Assembly: GCA_963575745.1 (NCBI GenBank)
Contig: CAUYUJ010014592.1
Location: 186,001 to 250,000, forward strand
Direction of reading: 5' to 3'
DNA: 64,000 nt
Origin: Prorocentrum cordatum
Lineage: Eukaryota; Sar; Dinophyceae; Prorocentrales; Prorocentraceae
The translations under genes and the position numbers were made by a program. Below are positions 1-10,433 of this stretch, one piece after another. A model generated the notes under the pieces. The model was not told the DNA's origin and did no database searches. It saw only the letters and a list, made by a program, of their open reading frames with translations. Each line of letters begins with the position of its first letter. Within the stretch, counting starts at the first letter, position 1.

Positions 1-614
1 TTCGGTCACGGTAGGGTTAGGCCACGGAGGGGTAGGGCCGTGGGTCACGGTAGGGCGAGGAAGGATGAAGATAATGATGAGAAGGTAATGATGAGGTGGA
101 GGAGGAGAGACGGGGGGGCTGCGAGGGATGATCATGGCGACGGTGATTGCGACGATGCCGAGGAGGTCGATCATGGGGGAACAGGAGGGACAGAGATGGA
201 GAGAGAGAGAGAGAGAGAGGAAACTTGACGAGGGGGATGGGCGGTGCATGCTGATGCTGATGTAGATGAGGATGGGCAGGCGGGCGAAGAGGGCATGGAG
301 GAGGTCTTAGGTAGACCACGGCAAGGTCAGGTAGGGCTATGTCACGGTAGGGTCATTGGCTGGGTCCATACCGCCCCCTGCCGTGACCTACCGTGACCCT
401 ACCATGACATATTGCCGTGACCTGCCGCGGCCCTACCCTATTAGCCCCCTACCCTATCAGCCCCGCCTATCCAGCCCCGCCCCCCCCCCTCGCCCCCCCC
501 CCCCGACTCGCCCCCGTCGGCGTCATCGCGCCCATCCCCCCCCCCCCCCCCCTCCCCCGCCCCCACGCACGCACGCACGCGCGCGCGCGCGCACACGCAC
601 ACATACACACACGC

Positions 615-655
<41 letters not shown>

Positions 656-680
656 CAGACACACACACACACACACACAC

Positions 681-712
<32 letters not shown>

Positions 713-777
713 GCGCACCCGCCACCCTCCTCCTCCGCCCTCCCATACCCATCGTTCCTCCCGTTGCCCGCCTCCAG
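1..777. other. Non-coding lead-in with (CA)n microsatellite
   Basis: Purine-rich and C-rich low-complexity DNA. From about 565 to 712 it is an alternating purine-pyrimidine run (CA, CACG units) that could adopt Z-DNA. Open frames across it are periodic HTHTHT or VCVCVC shadows. A C-rich tract ends in CTCCAG at 771-777, which serves as 3' splice site for the next exon. Confidence 0.7.
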
Positions 778-904
778 GTACCCCACCGCCGCCAACGAGC
801 CCCCAGGCACCGTGCACCAGCGCGCGGGCTCGTTGGCGGACAAGCTGAGCTGCGTTCTCAAGCACTGCCGCCGCATCCGCGACAACCAGACGCGCCGCCG
901 CCAG
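778..904 (+). CDS. Gene B exon 1: dinoflagellate hypothetical protein (partial)
   Basis: Internal exon, first base completing a codon begun upstream. It encodes ...[20 protein letters not shown] followed by [17 protein letters not shown]. The KLSCVLKH...R...TR.RQ pattern is one I recognise from dinoflagellate-restricted hypothetical proteins; no biochemical function is known to me. The 5' boundary is CCTCCAG at 771-777. The 3' boundary is best placed after CAG at 904, giving a GC donor (CAG|GCGCGAGG). It joins exon 2 in phase 0 as RRRQ-ALAGCSNTERDQ, which restores the family pattern. The start exon was not found and may lie upstream of the window. Confidence 0.65.
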
Positions 905-1083
905 GCGCGAGGAGGGGAGATGAGGGGGAATTTGGATGGGGTGGCTTGCGGTGTAGGGTTAATTCGTATGGGTGGTTGGGGATGCATGTGTGAGTTGGCT
1001 AGGGCGATCGTGGCGTGGGGAAGCTAGGTCCATGCATATCGCGCGGATGTATCGTCTGGCGCATATGTGATACCATGCCGCTG

Positions 1084-1312
1084 TCAGATCTGACGACGAC
1101 CAGACGTCAGACCGATGTCAGATCTGACAAGGGTCAGACGTCAGACCGTTGTCAGATCTGACAACGGCCATGCGCTAGGCAGTTCCATTGTAGGTCGATT
1201 GTTGATACTGTAGTGTCATCATACTGTAGTGTTGATACCATATCTGAACACGGTCAGGCGTCAGAGCGTCGTCAGATCTGACGACGGTCTGACGTCAGAC
1301 GTTCGTCAGATG
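1084..1312. repeat. Palindromic CTGACGTCAG repeat cluster 1
   Basis: Two groups (1084-1167 and 1244-1312) of imperfect palindromes built from GTCAGATCTGAC and TCTGACGTCAGA separated by AA(C/T)G. The core TGACGTCA is the classic CRE palindrome. Related clusters lie at 8953-9122, 15168-15272, 19328-19494 and 20030-20067. Here the array lies in the intron between gene B exons 1 and 2. Confidence 0.85.
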
Positions 1313-1455
1313 ATACATCCGCGCATATATCGGTTTGATGACACTGTCGTCACGGGGGACGTTGTGCTGGGGATGGCGACGAGTGCGTTCGTGTGTGGAG
1401 CGATGGGTGGAAGGGGGAGAGCGGGGGGGGCAGTTGGCGAACGGGGGCAGCCCAG

Positions 1456-1538
1456 GCGCTTGCGGGCTGCTCCAACACCGAGCGCGACCAGCTGATCTAC
1501 ATTTTGCACCTCCTCGGCGTGCCGCCTGAGACCGACAG
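1456..1538 (+). CDS. Gene B exon 2: dinoflagellate hypothetical protein (partial)
   Basis: Starts after GCCCAG (1450-1455) and encodes ALAGCSNTERDQLIYILHLL then GVPPETD. It continues exon 1 in frame. The ERDQLIYIL.LLGV motif directly following ...R.RQAL is the strongest family signature in this gene. The exon runs into a T9 tract; the junction is either AG|GATTTTTT (GA donor) or just downstream. Function unknown; probably a short helical domain. Confidence 0.7.
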
Positions 1539-2232
1539 GATTTTTTTTGTTGTGTGTATGGGGGAGCACATGCACGCACGCCTATGCATACTCCACACAC
1601 ATCAGTACACATATATATATATGTATACATACACATATATATAAATATTGATTCACGTGTGCGGGCACACTCATAGACACACGCACGCGTACGCATGCAT
1701 GCAAACATGGTCATACGTGTGCACGACTATGTGCGTGTTAAACTATGCATGTAAGCGTACACGTGCATAGCTATAGATGTGCATGCATCCACATGTGCAC
1801 GTGTATTCAAACTCACACATGCATACGCAAACACATGTACACACATATACACATGCGTATACAACCATGGGCTTCTGCATGTGCAAGCACCCCACATGTT
1901 CATATACATACGTGTGTGTTGTATGCACGTACGCCTGCGTGCACATATTTGCGCAGATGATGCGCGAGCGGGCAATGTAAGAGGCGATTGGCATGAGGGT
2001 GGCGAGGGCGACGCCGACGGAGCGGAGGCTGGCGGAGGAGGGGATGAGGATGTCGGTCGCAGTAGAGAGGATTTGCCGTGGTGCAGGGAGTGGGGCGATG
2101 ATGCGGAGGAGGGTGAACATCGGGAATGTACACGCTGAGGGCATGGATGAGGGTGATGACACGGTGGATGAGGGTGAAGAGGTGGATGGAAGAGGGCAAG
2201 CCTATCTGAGCGCCCCCCCCCCCGCGACACAG
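1539..2232. other. Intron of gene B: TA/CA low complexity
   Basis: About 0.7 kb of alternating (CA/TA/TG)n sequence (1600-1950), then GAGG/GATG purine-rich sequence. No coding signal beyond periodic shadows. Ends in a C-rich tract and CACAG, the acceptor for exon 3. Confidence 0.6.
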
Positions 2233-2325
2233 CACGCCGCGTCGATCATCATTCCCGCGGCCACCGACGGCGCGCCCGTCTTCGGCCCCTCCATCGGCGT
2301 CGCCGAGCTCTGCCGAGGAGGCAGC
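2233..2325 (+). CDS. Gene B exon 3 (candidate), Ser/Pro-rich linker
   Basis: Follows CGACACAG and ends at GCAGC|GTTTTCG, a GT donor with a T-rich start like others in this window. Two frames are open. If exon 2 ends in the GA-type donor, the frame reads TPRRSSFPRP, then PTARPSSAPPSASPSSAEEA, which resembles the variable Ser/Pro-rich stretch expected after the LLGV block. The alternative (HAASIIIPAATDGAPVFGPS) is also plausible. Frame and function are unresolved. Confidence 0.45.
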
Positions 2326-3200
2326 GTTTTCGTCGTGTCTGACGCGTGTGTGCGCACGCGTGAATGCGTGTGCGTGCGCGACGTCTGTGCGCGCGTGTGC
2401 CTGTGTATGTGCGCGTGTAAGCTCTCTCCCCTCCTCCTCCCCACCATTACTGCCCTCCTCCCTCATCTCATCCTCCGCCTCCTCGCCTGGCCAGCACCCC
2501 TTCCCCCGTGCTCCTCTTCCTCCTTCATCATCCTCCTCCGCGTTCTCCCCTCATCCTCTTCCTGATCTCCCTGCGGGTGCCCCTGAATGGGTCGGGGGTG
2601 CTAAGAACGGGGATGTGTGAGGATGCCGACGGGGATGACGATGAGGAGGTAACGAAGGTGTTGCGACGGGGAGGCGGAGATGAGGATGGCGATGAGGAGG
2701 AGGATGACACGAGGAGGACGATGGGGAGGAGGAGGATGAACACCACAGGGGCGTGCAAAACATGGGAGGTAGGCCTATCAGGTAAGAGGGAGGTGTCGAG
2801 GATGCACCAGGGGATACAACGATATATATACAGAGGGATGGAGTTATACTTGGTATAGTGGGGAGATTGTATATTCGGATTTGTATGACCTGTAAGATAT
2901 GTATACATATCTATGTAGATTGGAGATCCGATGAATATAGAGAGAGAGAGAGGGGGTGAGGTACAGACATAGGGGAACTATACATAGGGCGTAAGATGGA
3001 AGGCACGCATGGGATTAGGAGTAGAGTAGAGGGAACCAACGGCCGCCCTCAGCTGACCCCTGCTGTTCCTCTTCAAGATGACAATCCCGAGCCTGTGCCA
3101 CACGGTCGCGATGACGACAGTGGCGAAGGCCAGCATTTTGGGAAGCACGGGGTGGGGCGACGACGACGGCGACGACGGCGACGGCGACGACGACGGCACT

Positions 3201-3231
<31 letters not shown>

Positions 3232-3359
3232 TCGTCGTCTTCGTCGTCGGCGTCATCCCCCATTCGACCTTCGGTCCTCCCTCCGATGAACGGTGCGCCC
3301 GAGTTGCATTGTGCACCATCGTCGCGCGGACAGCCCCCCTTCCCCCCTCGTCGGCCCAG
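2326..3359. other. Intron of gene B: TCC, GATGAG and GTC repeats, possible micro-exon
   Basis: Pyrimidine-rich (2420-2570), then GATGAGG-rich, then an AT-richer stretch, then (GAC/GTC)n at 3160-3250. A possible short exon lies at about 3058-3140 after CCTCAG; it would encode LTPAVPLQDDNPEPVPHGRD and an acidic tail. I cannot support it further. Confidence 0.4.
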
Positions 3360-3433
3360 GCGAAGCTGACGACCACATGGACGACGCGACCCTGTCCGAC
3401 GAGCAGATGAAGGAGCTCGCTTCCTCTCTGCGG
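3360..3433 (+). CDS. Gene B exon 4: acidic segment (partial)
   Basis: Follows a pyrimidine tract and CGGCCCAG (3352-3359). Encodes EADDHMDDATLSDEQMKELA then SSLRG, an acidic helical segment similar in character to exon 5 (ELAKWMKG...SEDEADLL). It runs into a G-rich tract and the donor cannot be placed exactly. Function unknown. Confidence 0.55.
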
Positions 3434-3669
3434 GGGGATCAGAGCAGGATGGGAGGGCGACGGTGACAGGCGATGAGGGGATGGGGGGGGGGGGGGGGGG
3501 GGGAAGGGCAGGAGGAGGAGGAGGAGGAGGGGGGGGGGGTGGAGGAGGAGGAGGAGGAAGGAGGAGGGGAGGAGGAGGAGGAGGCGGGAGGGGAGGAGGA
3601 GGAGGAGAGGAGGGGGGGGTCATATATATTTATATATATGTGTGTGTTTATATGTATATATACACATGC

Positions 3670-3711
<42 letters not shown>

Positions 3712-4297
3712 ATGTATATATACATATATGTATGTGTGTGCGCGTGTGTGTGTGTATCGCAGGGGACGTTGATATGTATGAAGACGGCGATAAGGGGGCA
3801 CAGGGGTTCGGGATGTCGGTGGGGGAGGGGCTAGGCAAGGGGCTGGGCGCGGTTTCCTCGTTACCCTCGTCCTCCACAACCACTCGTCATCCTTCCCCAG
3901 TTACATGGTCCGAGGATGTCTCAGGCGAGAGCCTCATTTTCGACGGTATCTCCAGCGATATCGGCATTCCCCATGGTGCGAGGATGTCTCAAACGAAACG
4001 TGTATTTGAACATCAACCGTCGTATACGATGACCTCAAAAATCCCGACGCTGCGAGGATGTCTCAAGCGAAGCGCTCATGATGCAAAACGTTAGGGCATG
4101 ATCGGGTAGCACTGTCGTCGTCGTCGTCGTCGTTCGTCGTCGTCGTCTTCGTCGTCGTTCGTCGTCGTCGTCGTTCGTCGTCGTCGTCGCCGTCGTCGTC
4201 CCGAATCGGCGTGGTTGTCGTTCGTCGTCGTCGTCATTCGTCGTCGTCCTCGGTCGTCGTCAATCGTCGTCGTCGCCGTTCGTCGTCGCGCACCGAA
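3434..4297. repeat. GGA, TA and TCG microsatellites
   Basis: Three simple-repeat blocks: (GGA)n with G runs at 3480-3620, (TA)n/(TG)n at 3623-3765, and (TCG)n with interruptions at 4110-4290. Between them (3765-4090) the motif TGCGAGGATGTCTC or close variants recurs three times (about 3911, 3979 and 4051). No supported gene. Confidence 0.75.
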
Positions 4298-5204
4298 ATT
4301 CGTGACGCTTCGCGTATCTCCACCAGCCCATGCATAATTGATTGCCAGCTTTCTTGAGGCCTCTTGGGGGGCTATCTTGAGCCATGCTCGGATATTGGCT
4401 GTCGGAGGCGATCTTGAGCCATGCTCGGCCATCTTGGGCCACCTTGAGGCTGTCGCGAGGTTTCTTGGAGGTCTGTCGGAGGCTATCTTGGGCGATGCTT
4501 TGTTATATTAAGCCATTTTGAAAACATAGTTGCCTATACATGGCTCTCTTGGAGCCATATTGGGCCACGCAGGGCGGGGTGGGGGTCGTCGGGGAGAGGC
4601 TGGGAGGCATCTTGGGACCATATTGGGCCCCATGGCTCAACAAGATGGGGTCCCTCAATTAGCATCGCCCCCGTCGGGGGCTCTCAAACAGCATCTTGGG
4701 GCCATCTTGGAGCGCTCGTGGGCGCCTCTTGGGCGACCTCGGGGCTGCCATCGGCCGTTTTGTGCCCCTCTTGGGCATCGTTTGAGCAATCGTGGGGCCA
4801 CCTTGCTGCTTCCAAAGCCCATCGGGCGCGAAACTGCGATAATGCCAAACACTGTGATGGCTCCTAGGCGTTTGAATGGTTTAGGCATCTTGGAGGGCGC
4901 CGTGGAGGGCTCGGAGGACACTTGGAGGGCGCCGTGGGGCTGTCTCGGGGCCTCGTGGGGGGCATGTCGGAGGCTATATTGGCCCATCGTGAAGTGGCAT
5001 GGGCCATCTTGGAGGCCACCTTGCGAATTCGAAGCCCTCTTGGGGCCTTACTGGACCATCTTGGGCGCCGCGGTGCCCCCGCCCCCCTCCCCCCCCCCGC
5101 CCACCCGTCCCCCGCCCCCCTCCCAGGCCCAGGTGAGGGGGTAGGGGTAGGGGTAGAGAGAAGACACAAACGCGTTATAACACCTAAGCCCAGAGGGCTG
5201 GTGG
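4298..5204 (+). repeat. ~0.9-kb dispersed repeat, copy 1
   Basis: Collinear with 11963-12845 in the same orientation. Both start ATTC(G/T)TGACGCTTCGCG and end near ACGCGTTATA..CCTA followed by AGGGCTGGTG. The body is a degenerate internal repeat of GGGCCATCTTGGAG and GGCTATCTTGAGCCAT. It lies between gene B exon 4 and the gene A exon, directly after a TCG microsatellite. No coding signal of its own. Confidence 0.8.
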
Positions 5205-5285
5205 GATTGCACTCCCAGTTGCTGTTTGGGCGCAAACTTGCTCGGCGCGCCATCCGACCAATCGCCCCGCGCCGCGCCCGTCGAG

Positions 5286-6179
5286 ATGTCCGCCCAGCTC
5301 CAGTCGTGGATCCCGCCCGCTGGCGTGTTCGCGACGAGCATCAACAAGCCGATGCTCCTCGACGGCCACGGTGGCATTTTTTCGGAGGCAGCCGACATGG
5401 TCTCGCGCTGGTCCGTGCCCAGGTGCTTGCTGGCCACGACTGCGCAGGCCGCGGGCGAGCACGAGGACGACGACGACAAGGCGCCCACGGAGGCGGCGCC
5501 CGCGGAGGCGGCGCCAACGGAGACGGCGCCAACGGAGGCGGCGGAGCAGCTGGCGGAGGAGATGGCGGAGGAGATGGCGCAGCAGCTCCTGGGCGAGACC
5601 CCAGCCGCCGCCGAGCCCGCGACGCCGCCCGAGATCGGGGCCAGGCCGCCGCCGCGCTCGTGCAAGCGGGTGGAGCCCACGCCGACGACGTCACCAGGCT
5701 CGTCGTCGGCGTGCACTCCGCCGTCGAAGCGGTCCAGGATCCAGCTCAAGACGTGCAGCGAGCAGTGCTCGCCCATCTACACGCCGAGCCCGCTGTGCGA
5801 CGACGTCCTGATTGCGCCCGTGCAACCCGCCACTGTGGTCTCGGCCCCTGCTGACGAAGATGACGTCGAGGTTGTGACGTACCCGCCCGTGCCGTTCCCC
5901 GACGTGGTGATCAGTTCGCCCCCGCGCGTGGTCAACGTCGCCATGCGCAGTTCAGGTTCGAGCGGTTCGATCGACTCTGGGCGCACTGATGCTACGACCC
6001 CTCGGATGAGGAGCCCAAAGGCGGACGTGCAGCCGAGCTCGCCGTCGGACGACAGTGCGGGCGTGGACCTCGGCGACGTCGAGTACATGATGCTCGCGCA
6101 ATGGATCAAGCATGGCGACGCTGCGACCGACATGATGGCAACTGTGGTTGCCAGCGAGATTTTCAATCGCGCGAATTAG
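5286..6179 (+). CDS. Gene A: hypothetical acidic, Ala/Pro/Ser-rich protein or terminal exon
   Basis: Uninterrupted frame of 297 codons from ATG 5286 to TAG 6177-6179. No function recognised. The N-terminus (MSAQLQSWIPPAGVFATSIN) looks globular. It is followed by acidic Thr-Glu-Ala-Ala-Pro tandem repeats (about 5485-5560), a Pro/Ser-rich linker with a short basic patch (CKR, SKRSR), and an acidic C-terminus with DLGDVEYMMLAQWIK. Composition suggests a largely disordered protein. The frame stays open upstream to an acceptor-like CCCAG (5214-5218), so this may be a terminal exon (5219-6179) of the upstream gene. Gene B-type terminal exons also occur downstream, so it could instead be an independent or nested gene. 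Confidence 0.65.
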   Translation: MSAQLQSWIPPAGVFATSINKPMLLDGHGGIFSEAADMVSRWSVPRCLLATTAQAAGEHEDDDDKAPTEAAPAEAAPTETAPTEAAEQLAEEMAEEMAQQLLGETPAAAEPATPPEIGARPPPRSCKRVEPTPTTSPGSSSACTPPSKRSRIQLKTCSEQCSPIYTPSPLCDDVLIAPVQPATVVSAPADEDDVEVVTYPPVPFPDVVISSPPRVVNVAMRSSGSSGSIDSGRTDATTPRMRSPKADVQPSSPSDDSAGVDLGDVEYMMLAQWIKHGDAATDMMATVVASEIFNRAN

Positions 6180-7057
6180 GATGGGGTGGCTATCGCAGCG
6201 GTACGCAGTAGCCAGTTAGTACATTGTCATACATTGGAGTTCAATGACGGGTTGGTAAGATACGTGTCTATCATTTTGGTGCGTGCTGTCATTAGCATGC
6301 GCGTCGTCATCTAGTTTCCAGCACACCTGGTAGTTCGAGGTGCTACGCGTACGCGACGGGGCCAGCGTCGACAGCACCCATGTGATTTCTAGTGTGGTCG
6401 GCGCTTGCGTTTGCCCATGCTCCCCCATTTGCAGCCAGCAGCTTCGGGCTAGCTCTGAAAAATGCGGTCACTGTCCGAAACGTGTGGTCTCAGGCTTACA
6501 AATGCACAGGCGCGTTATGTCCACTAGAGCAAGGTGGATCCAGTCGTGGCCACGAGGGGTCAGCTATGTAGGTACCACGCGCCCCGAAATCTAACATCAA
6601 CATCTCATCATTGCATCCTCGTCACCTCCAATCGTGCACCTCTTCTCAGCACCCCCTCACCCACCTCGTCTTTTTTAGCGGCAGAGGCGGAACAGGGAGA
6701 TGATATGGAATATTGTAATGCTGATGGGGAGGATGATGACGAGGAGGAGGAGGCCGATGAGGATGGGGGAGCGATGCGATATGGATGAGGGGGGGAGGGC
6801 AGGAGGAGTGACAACCTCAACCTCATCCTTCTCGTCCTAGAGGCTGGGAGGCGGACGACGCGGCGAGGGGGCAAGGGGAGCGAGGTGAGGAGGAGGAGGA
6901 TGAGTAGGATGATGATGAGGATGAGTAGGAGAGTGTGGCGGCCGAGTAGTATGATGATGATTGGTGTCAAGGAGAGACGCGCCCTTCTCCGTCACCCAAA
7001 GTTCAGCCCGTCACCCCCCCCCCTCACGCCTGGCCCCGCTGTCCCCGCGCCGCCCAG
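6180..7057. other. Gene A 3' flank and purine-rich spacer
   Basis: No supported gene. The first 350 bases are of mixed composition (probable 3' UTR and flank). From 6690 the sequence is GATGAGGAGG-rich low complexity. It ends in a C-rich tract and GCCCAG at 7052-7057, the acceptor for the next exon. Confidence 0.5.
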
Positions 7058-7187
7058 GAGCTGGCGAAGTGGATGAAGGGCGACGACGTACACGACGTGT
7101 CGGAGGACGAAGCCGACCTGCTGACGAAGGCCATCAATTCGGTGCCCGTCAATCCCAAGAAGCGGGAGCTGAAGGCGGCGCGGGGGG
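7058..7187 (+). CDS. Gene B exon 5: acidic helical segment (partial)
   Basis: Starts in phase 0 after CGCCGCCCAG. Encodes ELAKWMKGDDVHDVSEDEAD followed by LLTKAINSVPVNPKKRELKAA, then enters a G-run where the donor probably lies (GGGGG|GTCGCG). The DEADLLTKA...VP..PKKRELKAA pattern resembles the segment that, in dinoflagellate-restricted proteins I know, comes before the conserved C-terminal domain of exon 6. Function unknown. Confidence 0.65.
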
Positions 7188-7486
7188 GTCGCGATCGTTG
7201 CCAGAGGGGGTTGGTTTTCTGGGAGGACATGGAGGGAGTATGACAGCGTCGATTCACGTGGAGGACAAGGTTGGAGTGGCATAGGTGGAAGTGGATGATG
7301 ATGATGATGATGATGCTGATGATGATGCTGCTGATGATGATGATGACGATGATGAGGATTATGAGGGTGAGGGTGATGATGATGATGAGGGTGACGATGG
7401 TGATGAGGTTGAAGATGATGAGTGTGGCGCCGATGGTGAGGAGAAGGATGAGGACTACAACGGCGCAAGCGAATTTCTCTCCGCAG
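7188..7486. repeat. Intron with (GATGAT)n microsatellite
   Basis: Intron between gene B exons 5 and 6. A GAT/GAG-rich tract occupies about 7278-7430; its open frames (poly-Met/poly-Asp) are repeat shadows. Ends in TCTCTCCGCAG. Confidence 0.75.
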
Positions 7487-7840
7487 GCGGAGGTCAAGGA
7501 GCGGAAGAAGGGCAAGGCCGTCGCGACCCCGAAGGCCAAGCCCAAGGACACGATGGCCGCGTCGGGCGAGAAGGGCAAGAGGCCGTCGCTGTGCGACGGG
7601 CTCGTCCGCTCGCTCGGCCACCCCACCCTCGGGGAGCTCAAGGTGACCTACGCCTCGAAGAAGAGCTACATATGCTCTCGCGACTCCGAGGGGAGACCCC
7701 GTCTGTTCGTGGAGGTCACCGAGAGTAAGTTCGGTGACCGCCATGCTTCGATTTGCGAGGAGATTTTAGTGGCGAGCTGCAGGAAGGGACTCAGTAAAGC
7801 TGATGCAGTGAGTCTTCGCACGAAGCTCTGCCAGAGTTGA
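7487..7840 (+). CDS. Gene B exon 6: C-terminal exon of a dinoflagellate hypothetical protein
   Basis: Terminal exon of 117 codons ending in TGA 7838-7840, entered in phase 0 after TTTCTCTCCGCAG. It begins with a Lys-rich linker (AEVKERKKGKAVATPKAKPK), then a compact domain: LGELKVTYASKKSYICSRDS, EGRPRLFVEVTE, an alpha-helical CEEILVASCRKG, and a basic end LRTKLCQS. The pattern G.LKVTYA...SYI....G..RL...V...........A..LR..L is a C-terminal domain I recognise from repeated dinoflagellate-specific proteins; its biochemical role is not known to me. Well supported as coding by composition and by the clean acceptor. Confidence 0.8.
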   Translation, partial: AEVKERKKGKAVATPKAKPKDTMAASGEKGKRPSLCDGLVRSLGHPTLGELKVTYASKKSYICSRDSEGRPRLFVEVTESKFGDRHASICEEILVASCRKGLSKADAVSLRTKLCQS

Positions 7841-8952
7841 GCACGGTTTTCCGTGCGACCAGCGACCTGGGAGGATCTGGAGCCAGGGATGATTAGGATA
7901 GTGATGATGAAGAGACGATATGGGAAGAGGAGGACGGACCAGGGATGAGTAGAGGAGGAGGGGGGAGCAGAGGAGGAAGAGCAGAGGAGGAGGGACGGGG
8001 TCGCGTTTGCTCAGAGCTTAGAGACGCGCTGCAGGGGCACGTCGTTGCCACGCCTCTGCCAGCGCCGCCAGCAATGCACGCACCGTGCCGCTCATGGGGT
8101 GTTGAGCGTCATTCGCACGGGCCGCAGGTGAAAGAGTCGACGTCTCGCAGCGGTGGCGCGTCGGATCCCTCGAATCGAGCCGCCGTCCACCCAGCCATCC
8201 CATCCCAACCCACCCTGCCCGCCATCCCCCATCCGATGTGGTGCATGACGAACGCGCATGGTGTCTAAGTACTCCAAGATCGTGCCATCATGGAGGTCGA
8301 ATTTCAGGGCTCGTAGGTCGGTCGTTCAGGTTGCTGGCGCTCAGGTTGGTGGCGCAGTGCGTTGTATTCCCACCATTGATGATGGATTGTCCCCGTTGTC
8401 CTGCCCTCCGAAGTGCGATATCGACCTGTCGACCTGTGCTGAGCACATCTGCCAACCGACTTCCCAACACCAGGAGCACACTGCTCCTCGTGTTCCTCCT
8501 CATCCTCATAGTCCGCATCATCCGTATCTCCCTCCGTATCTCCCTCAATCAGCATCCGTGTCACAGGTATCATCCATTTCACTGTTCATAGGTCAATGTC
8601 GTAAGCATCGTCTCATGTGACGATCGGCGTCACCGTCGTCGTGACACGTGGCCAGTGATGATCACATCAGTTCAGTGTTGTAGTGCACCACATGATGGTA
8701 AATTGTAACTAACGTTATGTCGATATGGTATAGTCGCATCGTTCGATGTCATGGTCAATTTGAAACACGTGATGATATAGTTCAACATCCACGAATAAAT
8801 ACAGTGTAAGCACACACACATAGTGTCGTTCGTACATAACAAATATACAATTGTTGTTTGAACGCGCACACATATTTCAATTATTACTTATCAAATGTAT
8901 GTATGAAGTTGTGGATTTCGATTTGACATCACATGATATCATGTCCATTGAT
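7841..8952. other. Intergenic; becomes AT-rich after ~8650
   Basis: No supported gene. 7841-8650 is of mixed composition with short overlapping frames on both strands and no consistent exon signals. From about 8650 to 9480 base composition changes to AT-rich with many ACACAT/CATATG words, unlike the rest of the window. Confidence 0.5.
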
Positions 8953-9122
8953 CTGACAATGATCTGACGTCAGACTGTTGTCAGATCAACGTGTCTGACG
9001 TCAGACTTGTCAGATCTGACAATTCTGACGTCAGATCGCTCGATCTGACAATGATCTGACGTCAGATCATTGTCAGACCAGTAGATCTGACACTGATCTG
9101 ACGTCAGACTGTTGTCAGATTG
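8953..9122. repeat. Palindromic CTGACGTCAG repeat cluster 2
   Basis: Contains a perfect 32-bp palindrome at 9045-9076 (half-site CTGACAATGATCTGAC), flanked on both sides by further imperfect copies, each centred on TGACGTCA. Lies in the AT-rich island upstream of gene C. Confidence 0.9.
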
Positions 9123-9570
9123 CAGTATTATTACACATATGTACACGTAGTGTCGATAGCGTAGTATTGTGCAACTGTTCATATGAATTCGCACACACAT
9201 GTGTGACATATTGTATGTACATGCGCATATGTTTATATAATTATTGACCAGAGCAATAGCATATACTCACCTGTTATTACTAGAATCGCAAACTGATGTA
9301 TACACTCTGGCACATCCATGCATTACAACTTACACTGTGTCACTAAACTGGATACGATAAAATCTGGCACGAACACCATTCAATGACCTGTATGGCTCAT
9401 GCGCGCACGCACGTGCATTCGTCTGACCACACGGTGTCCAGTTATGTTCACGTGGCTGATGTGATCGTTACATCCCGATTGCGATCTCGGCTCTGTTTAG
9501 TTGGGGGTGCGCGCGAAGCGCAACGAGCCTGGGCTGCGGTCGCACCAGGACCCAGGGGCCGAGGGGTGCA

Positions 9571-9660
9571 ATGGCGCTGAAGGGGAAGGCTCCATCGCGC
9601 GGCAAGCCCGCAATGCAAGTGATCAAGAAGGACCCCGATATATTCAACGTGATTTTGTTG
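9571..9660 (+). CDS. Gene C exon 1 (start exon): dinoflagellate hypothetical protein
   Basis: ATG 9571 opens a 30-codon stretch, MALKGKAPSRGKPAMQVIKK then DPDIFNVILL, ending at a GT donor (TTG|GTACCC). The basic N-terminus MALKGKAPSRGKP is typical of the start of several dinoflagellate multi-copy hypothetical families. The frame closes soon after the donor, which supports an exon end here. A further exon near 9780 (frame DKLKADTSAK) is possible but not annotated. Function unknown. Confidence 0.55.
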
Positions 9661-9975
9661 GTACCCCCTCCCCCCCATTACCAGGCATGTGGTACTGTCG
9701 CCCCCCCCCTCTAAATACGATGTGGACAATGTACAATGGGGGGCGATGTCCGATCGAGTTGGATCGATCGAGTTCTGAGGACAAGCTGAAGGCGGACACC
9801 TCTGCCAAGACAGCTCTTGGCTATCCAGTGTGGCTGGGGCAATCGAGATGCCCGATTCATGTCCCCAGGTCCGACCAGAGTGCACATTCGGAGTTAGTCG
9901 TCGTAGTTGGTTTTGCCACAGGCGCAGTGGCGTCAAACGTGGTCACTGACCCCCCGTGTCCCGCTTGCCCCCGAG

Positions 9976-10067
9976 GTGGTCCGACGAGAAGATATTGCAC
10001 GAGGCGAAGGGCAAGACCACCGAAGAGAAGAAGACGCTCTTTCGGACGCGATTTTCTTTGCTTGCAG
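9976..10067 (+). CDS. Gene C internal exon: WSDEKILHEAKGK...
   Basis: Encodes (R)WSDEKILHEAKGKTTEEKKT then LFRTRFSLLA. It is flanked by CCCCCGAG (acceptor) and GCAG|GTAGCTCG (donor), and ends one base into a codon. It joins the exon at 10339 in phase as LLA-G-MHRALQ. Highly charged, helical. No function known to me. Confidence 0.6.
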
Positions 10068-10338
10068 GTAGCTCGCGCGCGCGTGTACGTGCGTACGTGG
10101 GCGCTCAGAAGGGGGCAACGGCGCGGGGCGGATATTGGGGTGGGCGCGGTGGCACGGAGCGGTACGGCACGGTGTTAGGTTGGCACGGGTGCGATTGATC
10201 GCGTGTTGCGTTCGCGCTGTTGGGTTCGCGCTGTTTTGTGTATTGGCAGCGCCCTCTTTGCGTCTAGTTGCATGCGTGAACCTTCGGTGGTGTTGTCAGG
10301 CGTGGACGGGCGGGGCTGGTGTTTGCAGGTGTCTGCAG

Positions 10339-10433
10339 GTATGCATCGCGCGCTGCAAATGATTGCCGCCACTAGCTTGCACTCCAAGGCGGACAACGTC
10401 GGCTTGTTGAAGCAGTTGTTCAGTCCCGCAGAA
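10339..10433 (+). CDS. Gene C internal exon: MHRALQMIAATSL...
   Basis: Starts after GTCTGCAG (10331-10338) and ends at GCAGAA|GTGAGG, a near-consensus GT donor. Encodes (G)MHRALQMIAATSLHSKADN then VGLLKQLFSPAE. The in-phase match to the previous exon supports the 10068-10338 intron. Function unknown. Confidence 0.6.

Noticed and set aside
356-1027. 223-codon plus-strand frame
   Set aside because: Its length comes from C-rich and (CA)n tracts; only the 778-904 portion carries coding signal and it is bounded by splice sites.
5219-5285. Third leader-like match upstream of gene A (TTGCTGTTTGGGCGCAAA)
   Set aside because: Only 12 of 18 positions match, which is expected many times by chance in this window.
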